Of a stretch of DNA of 64,000 nucleotides, positions 1 to 8,116 are shown in pieces; positions within the stretch are counted from its first letter, which is position 1, and each line of letters begins with the position of its first letter. The DNA comes from DATJFQ01 sp035495555 (GTDB lineage: Bacteria > Acidobacteriota > Vicinamibacteria > Vicinamibacterales > 2-12-FULL-66-21). Below the pieces are notes generated by a model that had not been told where the DNA came from, did not search any database, and saw nothing but the letters and a program-made list of their open reading frames with translations. The stretch lies in assembly GCA_035495555.1 (NCBI GenBank), contig DATJFQ010000055.1, forward strand, positions 1-64,000, in the 5' to 3' direction. The position numbers were made by a program, and so were the translations under genes.

Positions 1-345
1 GCCACGAGCGGGCTGCCGCCGAAGCTCGTACTGATGACGCCGGTCGAGGCCGTGCGGAAGGTCGCCGAGAAGGCGAAGTGGAACCTTGCAGACGTCGACC
101 TCTTCGAGATCAACGAAGCGTTCTCGGTGCAGATGGTCGCCGTCCTCGGGCAGCTCGGGATCAGCGCCGAGAAGGTCAATGTCCACGGCGGCGCCGTCGC
201 GCTGGGACACGCGATCGGCTCGAGCGGCTCGCGTGTGCTGACGACGCTGCTCTACGCCCTGCAGCACCGCGCTTTGACGCGCGGCATCGCCTCGCTGTGC
301 CTCGGCGGCGGCAACGGCGTCGCGCTCGCCGTCGAACGGATCTGA
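1..345 (+). CDS. Thiolase (acetyl-CoA acetyltransferase), C-terminal part
   Basis: The reading frame is open from base 1, so the gene enters from the left edge and only the last 114 residues are visible. Thiolases condense or cleave acyl-CoA at the thiol step of beta-oxidation or acetoacetyl-CoA formation, in the cytoplasm. Three family motifs are present in order: NEAFS in the CoA/active-site region, a GGAVALGHAIGSSGSR stretch with the catalytic histidine, and CLGGGNG near the end with the second catalytic cysteine. The nucleophilic cysteine lies outside the window. A 3-hydroxyacyl-CoA dehydrogenase follows on the same strand after 231 bp, which fits a fatty-acid or short-chain acyl-CoA pathway. 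Substrate length cannot be told from this fragment. Confidence 0.95.
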   Translation, partial: ATSGLPPKLVLMTPVEAVRKVAEKAKWNLADVDLFEINEAFSVQMVAVLGQLGISAEKVNVHGGAVALGHAIGSSGSRVLTTLLYALQHRALTRGIASLCLGGGNGVALAVERI

Positions 346-576
346 CGGCGGCTGGCGCCGCCGGGTGCCAGGGGCTGGTTACGACCACAGCTCAATCAAA
401 CCTGTGACTGAAGGTGCTGATATGTCCGGCCGCCGATGCTGTGAGGCAGCTAAATCCATCTTCGTGGCCTTCGGGCCTTCGGGATCTGCGTGGAACGCCG
501 TCGGCGCCTGCATCTTCGCTCGAGCGGCCGCAAATCCGTCGTGACACTGGCCCTGTAGTCGGACCACACTAACGGG

Positions 577-1428
577 ATGCTAGAGATTCAGCGAGTCGGC
601 GTTGTCGGCGCCGGGACGATGGGGAACGGGATTGCGCAGGTGTTTGCGCAGTCAGGGTTCGACGTGCGGCTGTGTGACGCGCTGCCGGAGGCGCTCGGCC
701 GCGCGATGGCCAGTATCGACCGCAGCCTCGGACGCTTCGTCGAGAAGGGCCGTCTGTCGAACGCCGACCGCGATGCCACGGTCGCTCGAATAACGACGGG
801 CGGCGACCTGCAGGCGCTTGCCGACGTCGACTACGTCGTCGAGGCGATTGCCGAGAACCTCGATGCGAAGCGGGCCGTGTTCACCAGGCTCGATGCGATC
901 ACGCCGCCGCACGTGATGCTGACGTCGAATACCTCCTCGATTTCCATCACGCTGCTGGCCTCGGCAACGAAGCGACCCGACAAGGTGCTCGGGATGCACT
1001 TCATGAACCCCGTGCCGCTGATGGCGCTCGTCGAGATCATTCGCGGCCAGGCGACGTCCCCGGCGTCGATGCTGACGGCGACCCAACTCTGCATGCGCTT
1101 GAACAAGACGGCCGTCGAAGCCGCGGACTATCCGGGGTTCATTTCCAACCGTGTGCTGATGCCGATGCTCAACGAAGCGATGTTCGCGGTCATGGAAGGC
1201 GTGGGCACGCCGGAGGCGATCGACACCGTTATGAAGCTCGGGATGAATCACCCGATGGGTCCGTTGACGCTGGCGGACTTCATCGGCCTGGACGTGTGCC
1301 TGTCGATTCTCAACGTGCTGCACGAAGGGTTCGGCGATCCGAAGTATCGGCCGTGTCCCCTGCTGCGGCGCATGGTGGCGGCCGGCCAACTCGGTCGCAA
1401 GTCCGGGCGGGGTTTTTACACGTACTGA
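577..1428 (+). CDS. hbd: 3-hydroxyacyl-CoA (3-hydroxybutyryl-CoA) dehydrogenase
   Basis: NAD-dependent oxidation of (S)-3-hydroxyacyl-CoA to 3-ketoacyl-CoA, the step before thiolase. The 283-residue length is that of the stand-alone bacterial enzyme. An N-terminal Rossmann motif GAGTMG lies at residues 11-16. The catalytic set by spacing to the human enzyme is Ser120, His141 (in HFMNPVP), Glu153 and Asn191. The C-terminal half carries the helical dimerisation domain with GLD and GRKSGRGFY signatures. The ATG at 577 precedes the Rossmann fold by the usual few residues. The thiolase lies upstream on the same strand; the 231-bp gap leaves open whether they share a transcript. The acyl chain preference (butyryl versus longer) is not readable. 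Confidence 0.95.
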   Translation: MLEIQRVGVVGAGTMGNGIAQVFAQSGFDVRLCDALPEALGRAMASIDRSLGRFVEKGRLSNADRDATVARITTGGDLQALADVDYVVEAIAENLDAKRAVFTRLDAITPPHVMLTSNTSSISITLLASATKRPDKVLGMHFMNPVPLMALVEIIRGQATSPASMLTATQLCMRLNKTAVEAADYPGFISNRVLMPMLNEAMFAVMEGVGTPEAIDTVMKLGMNHPMGPLTLADFIGLDVCLSILNVLHEGFGDPKYRPCPLLRRMVAAGQLGRKSGRGFYTY

Positions 1429-1435
1429 CCTGACG

Positions 1436-1504
1436 ACACAACTTCACAACTATCCGGCGCCAATGGTCGAGCGCCTTGCGTCGTTGGTAGTTGTGAATTT
1501 GTGT
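1436..1504. repeat. Imperfect hairpin of the GTTGTG/CACAAC family
   Basis: Arms of 17 bp at 1436-1452 and 1488-1504 are inverted copies with one mismatch, separated by 35 bp that include the word TTGCGTCGTTG. Similar arms and the same word recur at 11125-11196 and 61309-61387. The hairpin lies between the hydroxyacyl-CoA dehydrogenase stop and the next gene and may act as a transcript end, but it has no clear U-tract. Confidence 0.6.
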
Positions 1505-1523
1505 GGTCATTGTAGACGCTCGA

Positions 1524-1997
1524 ATGCCATCGCCCGTCGGACACGCACTGGGTGGGATCGCGGCCGGCGTCCCGTTTACCGGCGCGTCGCGCCGGGCGGT
1601 CTGGATCCTTGCGGGGACGGGCGCAGCCGCGGACCTCGATCTGCTCTTCGGCGCCCACCGCGGCGTCTCGCACAGCATTGGCGCCGCGGTCGTCGCGGGG
1701 GCGCTCGCGTGGATCGTTGCGCGTTCATGGCGATGGGGCATCGCGGCGACCTGCGCGTGGGGATCGCACGTGCTGCTCGACTGGCTCGGAGCCGACAGTT
1801 GGCCCCCGCTCGGCATCCCGGCGCTCTGGCCATTCAGTCACGCGTACTACCGCTCCCCGGTCACCATCTTTCCTTCCGTCTCGCGACAGTACTGGCTCGG
1901 TAGTCGCTTCATCTACTTCAACGCGCTCGCGCTGGCCGTGGAAGTGCTCATCCTGCTGCCGCTCGCATGGCTGGTCGTGCGGGCGGACCGACAGTGA
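1524..1997 (+). CDS. YdjM-like membrane-bound metal-dependent hydrolase
   Basis: A 157-residue integral membrane protein resembling the YdjM/YfhO-type 'LexA-binding, inner membrane-associated putative hydrolase' family. It begins PSPVGHALGG and has conserved His/Asp clusters typical of that family: DLDLLFGAHRGVSHS around residues 40-55 and HVLLDWLG near residue 90. Hydrophobic segments lie near residues 20-37, 55-75 and 130-150. A start at 1524 is preferred because family members begin with M-P-S/T-P-x-G-H. A GTG further upstream at 1503 would add seven residues. The biochemical substrate of this family is unknown. recA follows downstream on the same strand but has its own promoter. Confidence 0.75.
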   Translation: MPSPVGHALGGIAAGVPFTGASRRAVWILAGTGAAADLDLLFGAHRGVSHSIGAAVVAGALAWIVARSWRWGIAATCAWGSHVLLDWLGADSWPPLGIPALWPFSHAYYRSPVTIFPSVSRQYWLGSRFIYFNALALAVEVLILLPLAWLVVRADRQ

Positions 1998-2073
1998 CCC
2001 GGTGTGTCACGGCGTGGCGGTAACGTCAATTCCTGATCAGTCGAGCCTCGCAGCGGCTGGCACAAACTGCGCG

Positions 2074-2158
2074 CTTTCGCAAGCATGGCGAAAGTGTGAG
2101 ACTCGCGTAAGTTACTGAATAGGCGGTCAATACACGCGACTTCAGATCAGACTTTCGC
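2074..2158. promoter_or_regulatory. CTTTCGC repeats upstream of recA, possible operator
   Basis: CTTTCGC occurs at 2074-2080, inverted at 2088-2094 (7-bp spacer, a perfect dyad), and again at 2152-2158 directly abutting the -35 box of the recA promoter. Placement suggests a regulator site, for example an SOS-type repressor. The word does not match the E. coli or Bacillus LexA boxes. The dyad could also be a short terminator stem for the upstream gene. Confidence 0.35.
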
Positions 2159-2187
2159 TTGACACCAACCGGGCACGACTCTAGAAT
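2159..2187 (+). promoter_or_regulatory. Sigma-70-type promoter of recA
   Basis: A perfect -35 TTGACA (2159-2164) and a -10 TAGAAT (2182-2187) are separated by the optimal 17 bp. They lie about 70 bp upstream of the recA start. This is the clearest promoter in the window. Confidence 0.85.
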
Positions 2188-2256
2188 GAGGCACCGCCCG
2201 AGGGTTCGGGACACCGCTTGCCGGGGCCGACGCCGCCGGCATACAGAAGGAGCGCC

Positions 2257-3285
2257 ATGGCAGTAGACGACCGAAACGACCGCGAGCGCCTGAAGGCCAT
2301 CGAGATGGCCGTCGGGCAGATTGAAAAACAGTTCGGCAAGGGCTCAATCATGCGCCTTGGCGCGAAAGACGTCATCGCGCAGATCCCTGCGATTTCTACG
2401 GGCTCGGTCAGCCTCGATTACGCGCTCGGCATCGGCGGCATGCCGCGGGGCCGCGTCATTGAAATCTTCGGGCCGGAGTCCTCCGGCAAGACAACGCTGG
2501 CGCTCCAGGTGATTGCGGAAGCACAGAAGACCGGCGGGATGGCCGCGTTCGTCGATGCGGAGCACGCGCTGGATGCGCAGTACGCGCGCAAGCTCGGCGT
2601 CGATCTCGAAAATCTCCTCATCTCCCAGCCAGACAACGGCGAGCAGGCGCTCGAGATCGTCGAAGTCCTGGTGCGCTCCGGCGGCGTCGACGTCGTCGTA
2701 GTCGACTCGGTGGCCGCGCTCGTGCCGCGGGCGGAAATCGAAGGTGAGATGGGCGAAGCGCAGATGGGTCTCCAGGCGCGCCTCATGTCGCAGGCCTTGC
2801 GGAAGCTGACCGGCATCGTCTCGAAGTCGAAGACGTGCCTGATCTTCATCAATCAGTTGCGCGAGAAGATCGGCGTCATGTTCGGCAATCCCGAAACGAC
2901 AACGGGTGGTCGCGCGCTGAAGTTCTACGCGTCCGTGCGGGTCGACATTCGTCGGATCGGCGCGATCAAGGATGGCGACACCGTGGTGGGCGGCCGAACG
3001 CGGGTGAAGATCGTCAAGAACAAGGTGGCGCCCCCATTCCGTGAGGCCGAGTTCGACGTGATGTACGGCGAAGGGATCTCGCGCGAGGGCGACCTGCTCG
3101 ACCTCGCCGTCGATCGGAAGATCGTCGAGAAGAGCGGCACCTGGTTCGCGTACAGCGGCGAGCGGCTCGGCCAGGGCCGCGAGAACGTGAAACAGTTCCT
3201 CAGAGACAATCCCGATACGTTCCGTTCGATTGAAGCGAAGGTACGGAAGGAACTGGGCCTCGTCACCGAAGAAGTGGCTGTATAG
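2257..3285 (+). CDS. recA: RecA recombinase
   Basis: Forms ATP-dependent filaments on single-stranded DNA, catalyses homologous strand exchange and triggers LexA-type self-cleavage in the SOS response. It is 342 residues, a normal RecA length. Walker A GPESSGKT lies at residues 72-79, Walker B around VDVVVVDS near residue 145, and the L2 DNA-binding loop around NPETTTGGRALKF near residue 205. The ATG at 2257 is preferred over an upstream in-frame ATG at 2218. It has a GAAGGAG ribosome site six bases upstream and the family's N-terminus. A consensus promoter lies at 2159-2187 with a repeated CTTTCGC element next to it. No recX or lexA follows; a tRNA gene is next. Confidence 0.99.
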   Translation: MAVDDRNDRERLKAIEMAVGQIEKQFGKGSIMRLGAKDVIAQIPAISTGSVSLDYALGIGGMPRGRVIEIFGPESSGKTTLALQVIAEAQKTGGMAAFVDAEHALDAQYARKLGVDLENLLISQPDNGEQALEIVEVLVRSGGVDVVVVDSVAALVPRAEIEGEMGEAQMGLQARLMSQALRKLTGIVSKSKTCLIFINQLREKIGVMFGNPETTTGGRALKFYASVRVDIRRIGAIKDGDTVVGGRTRVKIVKNKVAPPFREAEFDVMYGEGISREGDLLDLAVDRKIVEKSGTWFAYSGERLGQGRENVKQFLRDNPDTFRSIEAKVRKELGLVTEEVAV

Positions 3286-3315
3286 GCTGCAGCCTCCAGC
3301 TTGCATCTGCGGTTT

Positions 3316-3360
3316 GCGGTTTGCGGTTGCAGCGAACACTGCAACGGCTACCGCGAACCG
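3316..3360 (+). terminator. Hairpin after recA
   Basis: A two-part stem follows the recA stop. The inner arms GTTGCAG (3326-3332) and CTGCAAC (3339-3345) pair perfectly. Outer arms around GCGGTTTGCGG and CCGCGAACCGC pair with one wobble. There is no run of T after it, so this may be only a transcript-end stem. Confidence 0.4.
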
Positions 3361-3401
3361 CCGCCGACAGCACACGGTCAACGGTCCAGCGCCAATAGAT
3401 T

Positions 3402-3410
3402 TGCTATGAT
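3402..3410 (+). promoter_or_regulatory. Extended -10 promoter of the tRNA-Phe gene
   Basis: TGCTATGAT is an extended -10 element (TGn plus TATGAT at 3405-3410), 30 bp before the tRNA 5' end. No convincing -35 is visible at the standard distance. Confidence 0.5.
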
Positions 3411-3440
3411 CAGGGTTCTGCCTGCAACGCGACCCTTTGT

Positions 3441-3513
<73 letters not shown>

Positions 3514-3526
3514 CCTTACTTGATCT

Positions 3527-3618
3527 GGGGGCTTCGCCCCGCAGACCCCCTACACGCGTTCTCGCGCGCCGCTTCGCCGGCTCGCTCCGATCGCGTGGCT
3601 CGTTCGCTTCGCTCACTC
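3527..3618 (+). repeat. Dispersed GC-rich element, copy A
   Basis: Starts with the stem-loop GGGGGCTTCGCCCC at 3527-3540, right after the tRNA, and continues through a C-rich stretch to the word CGCGTGGCTCGTTCGC. A closely similar sequence of about 95 bp lies inverted at 22360-22455, and a partial relative starts near 58258. The leading hairpin may double as the tRNA terminator. Confidence 0.7.
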
Positions 3619-3640
3619 CCTGCCGCCCGCGTCTTGACTG

Positions 3641-3729
3641 AGGATTCGTCGATTCAGGGATCCGGAATTCGGGATTCGTGATTCGAGGATGAGGGATTCG
3701 AGGATGAGGGATTAGGGATCAGGGATTCG
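3641..3729. repeat. Degenerate short repeats of GGGATTCG/GAGGATGA
   Basis: About a dozen imperfect copies of GGGATTCG and GAGGATGAG alternate through this spacer. They are non-coding on both strands. The 381-bp gap between the tRNA and the LRR gene holds only this block and the dispersed element before it. Confidence 0.6.
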
Positions 3730-3894
3730 ATTGACCGCCACCCCTGATTCCCGGACAATCTCAGAAGCGCGCCATTGGGGGCGCCTCCGGTCCGCGGCAA
3801 GGGAATCTTCCCACCCCTTTCAGGAAGGCAGATTCGCGTTCACCTTTTCTCCTGCCTGAATTTCAGCGGACATCGGGCCAAGGGGGAAGGTGCC

Positions 3895-5814
3895 GTGGCC
3901 GATCCGTTCCCGCTTCGCAGTCTCGAAAGCTTGAAGAATGAAGCGCGCCGCTGGCTGAAGCAGCTGCGCAACGGCGACAGCTCCGCACGGCTGCGTTTCG
4001 ACCGGGCGCTCCCCCGTTTCACGGATGTTCCGTCGCTGCGCGACGTGCAGCATGCGCTGGCGCGTGAGCACGGCTTCCCCGGCTGGAAACATCTGGCGGA
4101 TGCGGCCCGCATGCAGCGGATCGAAGGCGCGCGGTCGCTTGCGTATTACGAAGCGGCGGCCGAGGCGCTCCTCGAGGCGTACCGCACCGGCACCCCGGAA
4201 GCGATGGAGCGACACTATCGCTACACGTGGCATCGACGCGCGTGGGGCACGATGCGCACGTACGTTCAACTCGACCTCGGGAAGCGTCCGGTGCGCCCCG
4301 GCGCCGACGTCGAGATCACGTTCGAGGACGCGCAGTATCTCGTCGCCGTGGAGCATGGGTTCGCGAGCTGGGACGAGCTGGGCCGGTTCACGCACACCGC
4401 GCCCGCCGGTGCACTGGCAACCGCCAAGCCCGTGCAGGTCGTCCGGCGGGGCGAGTCGCACGATACACACGCGCGCGGCGCGCGTGATTGGGACACCGTC
4501 GTCGCTCTCCTGCGAGACACGCCGTCAGCGGAGCTGCACGCGAACGGACAGATGACCGATGCTGCGCTCGGGCGGATTGCGCGCGTCGGGACCGTCGCGG
4601 GCCTGACGCTGTGCGGATCTCGCGCGGTGACGGACGAGGGCCTGGCGCATCTGGCGCAGCTCCCCGGACTTGTCCATCTGGATCTGAGTGGCACGTCCGT
4701 CAGCGATCGCGGTCTCGAGGTCCTCCGTCATCTCATGTCGCTTCAGACGATTTCGCTCGGTGGCACCCGGGTCACCGATGCCGGCGCCGTGCACCTGGCG
4801 CATTGCCCGGCCCTCGAACGGGTGAACCTGTCCTGGACGCACACGGGCGACGGCGCGCTTCGCGCGCTCGCCGGGAAGCCGCACCTTCGCGAGCTGACGA
4901 GCGGCATCGGTGTCACCGACGCTGGACTTCCGCTGCTGCACGAGTTGCCGCAATTGAAGACCTGGCAAGGACGCGCGGCGCGGCTGTCACTGTTCGGCGA
5001 ACGGGTGCTGCCCAACCACCTCTCTCTTCGAGGCGCGTTCACGGATGCCGGACTGAAAACGATTCGCCGCCTGGACGGCCTGTTCTCGCTCGACCTCGAC
5101 GACAGTCGCCTCGCGATCACGGCGGGCGGACTCGCGTCCTTAATCGATCTGCCGCACCTCGCCGTCCTCGCTGCGGACGCCAGGGACGACTGGATGCCGG
5201 TCATCGCCGCAATGGCCTCGCTGCGCGCACTCGTCGCCCAGGACACGGTTGCCGGGGACGACGGCTTCGCGGCGCTCTCTCGTTCACGCTCGCTCGAGTA
5301 CCTCTGGGGCCGCCGCTGCCACAACCTTCGCCGCCGCGGATTCACAGCGCTGGCCGACATTCCGACACTGCGCGGCCTGTCTGTCAGTTGTTTGAACGTG
5401 GACGACAGAGGGCTCGCGAGGCTGCCAGACTTCCCGGCACTCGAAGAACTGATGCCGATGGACGTGCCGGACGAGGGCTATCGACATATCGCGGCGTGCC
5501 CGCGGCTCGAATCGCTGATCCTCATGTATTGCCGCAACACGACGGATCACGCCACGGAACGCGTTCGCAACATGCGCCTGCGCTCGTACTTCAACAGCTA
5601 CACGATGATCACTGATCGCACGCCGGAGGTGCTGTCGTCGATGGATTCGCTGGAGCGCATCACGTTCGACGCGTGTCATGGGCTGACGGACGCAGGCGTC
5701 TCCCGGCTCGCGCGCCTTCCGCGGCTGCGCAAACTCCGCGTCGCCGGCCGCGGCCTCACACCCGCCGTCGTCCAGCCTTTCGCATCCCACGTGAAGGTGT
5801 TCTACGGCGGGTAG
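3895..5814 (+). CDS. Leucine-rich-repeat protein with acidobacterial-type N-terminal domain
   Basis: A 639-residue protein with no signal peptide. The first ~140 residues contain two copies of a short helical motif ending in AREHGFPGWKHL and VEHGFASWDEL. These sit after an RSLESLKNEARRWLK segment and are often seen attached to ankyrin or LRR domains in Acidobacteria. From about residue 200 onward there are ~14 leucine-rich repeats of the 'TDAGL..L..LP.L..LDLSGT' type (cysteine-containing/GALA-like subfamily), implying a protein-binding solenoid. The GTG at 3895 is chosen because AGGGGGAAGG lies five bases upstream and the conserved N-terminus starts there. An in-frame start at 3775 lacks this. 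The partner is unknown. Confidence 0.8.
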   Translation: MADPFPLRSLESLKNEARRWLKQLRNGDSSARLRFDRALPRFTDVPSLRDVQHALAREHGFPGWKHLADAARMQRIEGARSLAYYEAAAEALLEAYRTGTPEAMERHYRYTWHRRAWGTMRTYVQLDLGKRPVRPGADVEITFEDAQYLVAVEHGFASWDELGRFTHTAPAGALATAKPVQVVRRGESHDTHARGARDWDTVVALLRDTPSAELHANGQMTDAALGRIARVGTVAGLTLCGSRAVTDEGLAHLAQLPGLVHLDLSGTSVSDRGLEVLRHLMSLQTISLGGTRVTDAGAVHLAHCPALERVNLSWTHTGDGALRALAGKPHLRELTSGIGVTDAGLPLLHELPQLKTWQGRAARLSLFGERVLPNHLSLRGAFTDAGLKTIRRLDGLFSLDLDDSRLAITAGGLASLIDLPHLAVLAADARDDWMPVIAAMASLRALVAQDTVAGDDGFAALSRSRSLEYLWGRRCHNLRRRGFTALADIPTLRGLSVSCLNVDDRGLARLPDFPALEELMPMDVPDEGYRHIAACPRLESLILMYCRNTTDHATERVRNMRLRSYFNSYTMITDRTPEVLSSMDSLERITFDACHGLTDAGVSRLARLPRLRKLRVAGRGLTPAVVQPFASHVKVFYGG

Positions 5815-5857
5815 CGGACTGCGGAGTGCGGGGTGGGCGCGCGGTTTCCGGGTTGGA

Positions 5858-5881
5858 AGTTGAAACCACGAGGTTTCAACT
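5858..5881. terminator. Bidirectional terminator hairpin
   Basis: A perfect 10-bp stem, AGTTGAAACC (5858-5867) and GGTTTCAACT (5872-5881), has a 4-base loop. It lies between the convergent LRR gene and lipoprotein gene, so it can end transcripts from both sides. Confidence 0.65.
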
Positions 5882-5909
5882 CGGAAGTTGCGAATTGGGA
5901 GTTGGGACT

Positions 5910-6383
5910 TTATCGTTCTTCCACGCTCCAATAAAACCCCCTGCCCTGCTTCCAGTTGACGGCGAAGACGCGTTGGCCGTCGCGGGATGTGTAGAAGCGC
6001 AGACCTGTCTCGTGAGCGGAGGCGACGTTGATCGGCGAGCGCAGCATGCGCGGCCACCATTCGAATCGTGCGGGTGGATTGCACGGCGGCGGCGAAGTCG
6101 TGATCTCGTCGCCAACCAGCGCCCGCAAGGGCGTCGCGTCGTCTGGCGGAAACGAAAAGAGACCCCAGTGTGTTCCCGATGGCACGTGGGCATCGCGGAG
6201 ATCGGTCGTCTTCTCCGGAAGGCCGGCGGGGACCCAGCCGCGTTCGATTGCGCCCGCAGCCTTTGCTTCCTGCAGCGTGGCGAAGGAGTCGCTTTCGCTG
6301 CGGACGGCGGAACACGCGCCGAGCGCGAGCGCAAGGACCGCGCCGACGCAGATGATGCGGCCGGCGGTCAGCATCGTTCCCAT
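5910..6383 (-). CDS. Small lipoprotein of unknown function
   Basis: 157 residues with a lipoprotein signal: a hydrophobic stretch at residues 9-22 followed by LALGAC, lipidated on Cys24. It is therefore predicted to be anchored in a membrane facing the periplasm. The mature part begins with an acidic segment (LQEAKAAGAIERGWVPAGLP) resembling small bacterial lipoproteins of unknown role. It also holds a tryptophan-containing region and a C-terminal FYWSVEE. It is the last gene of an operon read right to left. Its start overlaps the end of the lipocalin-like gene by 16 bp. A second start at 6374, three codons later, is equally possible. Confidence 0.75.
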   Translation of the reverse strand: MGTMLTAGRIICVGAVLALALGACSAVRSESDSFATLQEAKAAGAIERGWVPAGLPEKTTDLRDAHVPSGTHWGLFSFPPDDATPLRALVGDEITTSPPPCNPPARFEWWPRMLRSPINVASAHETGLRFYTSRDGQRVFAVNWKQGRGFYWSVEER

Positions 6384-6778
6384 ATCAAGGTGTGTGTCAC
6401 GGTCTGACGCCCTTTATCGACCTGCGCGGTGAGCACGAGACGCTCCCCCTCGAATCGCATCCCGCGAACCTGATTCCCTCCAACCCACGCGGGATTGAGC
6501 GACCCCTCCACATGATGGATAACCTGGTTCCCGCGGGGATCGACCTCGTACGTGCCGAAGTAGGCGATGTATCCCGTGTACGCCGCGCGCACCTGCTGCG
6601 CGTTCCCTTCTCCGAGCTCGACGCGCGCACGGTGCGGCCGCATGACCTGACCGGACATGTTGCCGTGGTCGTCGTATGTGAGGCGGCCAACGGCTTCCCC
6701 GTATGGGTTGGTCCGTCGACCGGAGGCGTCCACGGTTTCGTACGCGATGAGCCGCCAGTTGCCCACGAGACGGTTCAT
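6368..6778 (-). CDS. Lipocalin-like domain protein
   Basis: 136 residues. It opens MNRLVGNWRL, the typical first strand (G-x-W) of the lipocalin-like families. It continues with alternating strands (GRLTYDDHGNMSGQV, YFGTYEVD, LVLTAQV) consistent with a small beta-barrel that binds a hydrophobic ligand. There is no signal peptide. The start at 6778 forms a TGATG overlap with the stop of the upstream amidohydrolase, so translation is probably coupled. An upstream ATG at 6811 would add 11 unconserved residues inside the neighbouring gene. The ligand is unknown. Confidence 0.75.
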   Translation of the reverse strand: MNRLVGNWRLIAYETVDASGRRTNPYGEAVGRLTYDDHGNMSGQVMRPHRARVELGEGNAQQVRAAYTGYIAYFGTYEVDPRGNQVIHHVEGSLNPAWVGGNQVRGMRFEGERLVLTAQVDKGRQTVTHTLIWERC

Positions 6779-7617
6779 CACGAGCGTGCCCCCACCGCAG
6801 CGCGTACCCACTCCGCATAGAGTTCAGGGCGGCGGTCGCGCAGGAACAGCCGTCGCGCGTGCGACCGCTCAGCGGACGAGAGGTCGACGTCAGCATAAAG
6901 GATGGTGTCCTCGCCCGCGGGCGCGCGCGCGATGACCTGCCCGTTTGGTGCGCAGACGAAGCTTTCGCCGGCGAAGGTCAGGCAGTCCTCTTCGCCGACG
7001 CGATTGCAGAGGGCGGTGTAGTACCCGTTCTGAAAGGCGGCCACCCGCAGCTCGGCCTCATAGAGACCTTCCGGCCACTCGCCGACGGCGCCAGCCTGTG
7101 GAACCGCCACGAGATCCGCGCCGGCGACGGCGAGCGCGCGCATGTACTCCGGGTAGTGCCGGTCGTAGCAGATCGCGACCCCGATTCGGCCGGCGCGCGT
7201 GTCGTATACCGGAGCGCCCGTATCACCCGGCGTGTAGTAGCCCTGCTCGTGGAAACACGCGTAGTCCGTGATGTGCACCATCCGCGTGCGGCCGAGCAGG
7301 CGGCCGTCGGCGTCGATGACAGGCGAGCAATCGTATGCCCGCGCGCCGTCGCGCTCGTACAGATTCAGGATGATGACCATGCCGTGTCGCCGCGCGCGTT
7401 CGCAGAACACGTCCGTAATCGGGCCAGGAACCGGTTCGGCCAGTTCCAGAAACGATGTGCCCGCGGGTCGTTGCGGATGGAAGCGCTCCAACGCCAGCTC
7501 GGCGAAGAGCGCAAGCGAGGCGCCCGACGCGGCGGCGCGATCGACGGCATCGAGCGCCCGCGCGACGTTTGCGGCCTTGTCGAACGCGGCGGACTGTTGA
7601 ATGAGAGCGATTTTCAC
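6778..7617 (-). CDS. Carbon-nitrogen hydrolase (nitrilase superfamily)
   Basis: 279 residues with the alpha-beta-beta-alpha nitrilase fold, whose members hydrolyse amides, nitriles or carbamoyl groups through a Glu-Lys-Cys triad. Glu40 (in LFAELALERF) and Cys150 (in VAICYDRHYPEYM) are in place. At the usual lysine position (YRKMHIP in N-carbamoylputrescine amidases) the protein reads GRTRMVHITD, so Met113 replaces Lys. The GYYTPGD motif, common in the carbamoylputrescine/beta-ureidopropionase branch, follows. Either the subfamily uses another residue or the enzyme is altered. It is the first gene of a three-gene overlapping operon with the lipocalin-like protein and lipoprotein. The substrate is not determined. 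Confidence 0.85.
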   Translation of the reverse strand: MKIALIQQSAAFDKAANVARALDAVDRAAASGASLALFAELALERFHPQRPAGTSFLELAEPVPGPITDVFCERARRHGMVIILNLYERDGARAYDCSPVIDADGRLLGRTRMVHITDYACFHEQGYYTPGDTGAPVYDTRAGRIGVAICYDRHYPEYMRALAVAGADLVAVPQAGAVGEWPEGLYEAELRVAAFQNGYYTALCNRVGEEDCLTFAGESFVCAPNGQVIARAPAGEDTILYADVDLSSAERSHARRLFLRDRRPELYAEWVRAAVGARS

Positions 7618-7642
7618 GCCGCGATCTTATCGCGGCACGCAC

Positions 7643-8029
7643 TCACTTCGCGGTCTTCGGCGCTTCGGAGGAGATTGTGACCCAGTGGGCGGTGCGTTTG
7701 CCGTCGGCTTCGGTGAAGCGCACTTTCGCGCGGCGCCCACTGTGAGTGGACAGATCTGCCAGCTTCAACGTGTGCGAGCCCATCCGCACGACCGCCCCGT
7801 CGTCGACGATGAACGTCACGTGATGCCCTTCGTGAGTGCGCAGCACCAGCTCGCGGGCGGCTTGTTCGAATTTTTCGATGGTCCCGACGAGCGCCGCCTC
7901 CGCCGGGCGCACGCTCGACGATACGGCGCGGATCGGCCTCGGCAGTTGCGACAGCGCTGCGACGCTGGCGCTTTGCGGCGTCTGCGCAAACGCCGCGACC
8001 ACGAGTGTGGCGAGAAGACGCGGCAGCAT
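7643..8029 (-). CDS. Small secreted protein of unknown function
   Basis: 128 residues. It starts with a short signal peptide (MLPRLLATLVVAAFA, cleavage probably after A-F-A) and has a proline/alanine linker to about residue 45. A compact beta-rich domain follows (LVGTIEKFEQAARELVLRTHEG, VTFIVDDGAVV, AKVRFTEADGK) that looks like an OB-fold or DUF5666-type small barrel. It lies just upstream of the nitrilase-fold gene on the same strand (25-bp gap) and is divergent from the histidine kinase. No catalytic residues are recognised. Confidence 0.65.
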   Translation of the reverse strand: MLPRLLATLVVAAFAQTPQSASVAALSQLPRPIRAVSSSVRPAEAALVGTIEKFEQAARELVLRTHEGHHVTFIVDDGAVVRMGSHTLKLADLSTHSGRRAKVRFTEADGKRTAHWVTISSEAPKTAK

Positions 8030-8116
8030 AAAGGGAAAGTGCCCACCGACGTCGCAGTCGGGAGGAGTTGACCGGCAAGAACCAGCCGTTCGCCGCTCGG
8101 CCGGCGGGCATCACCC

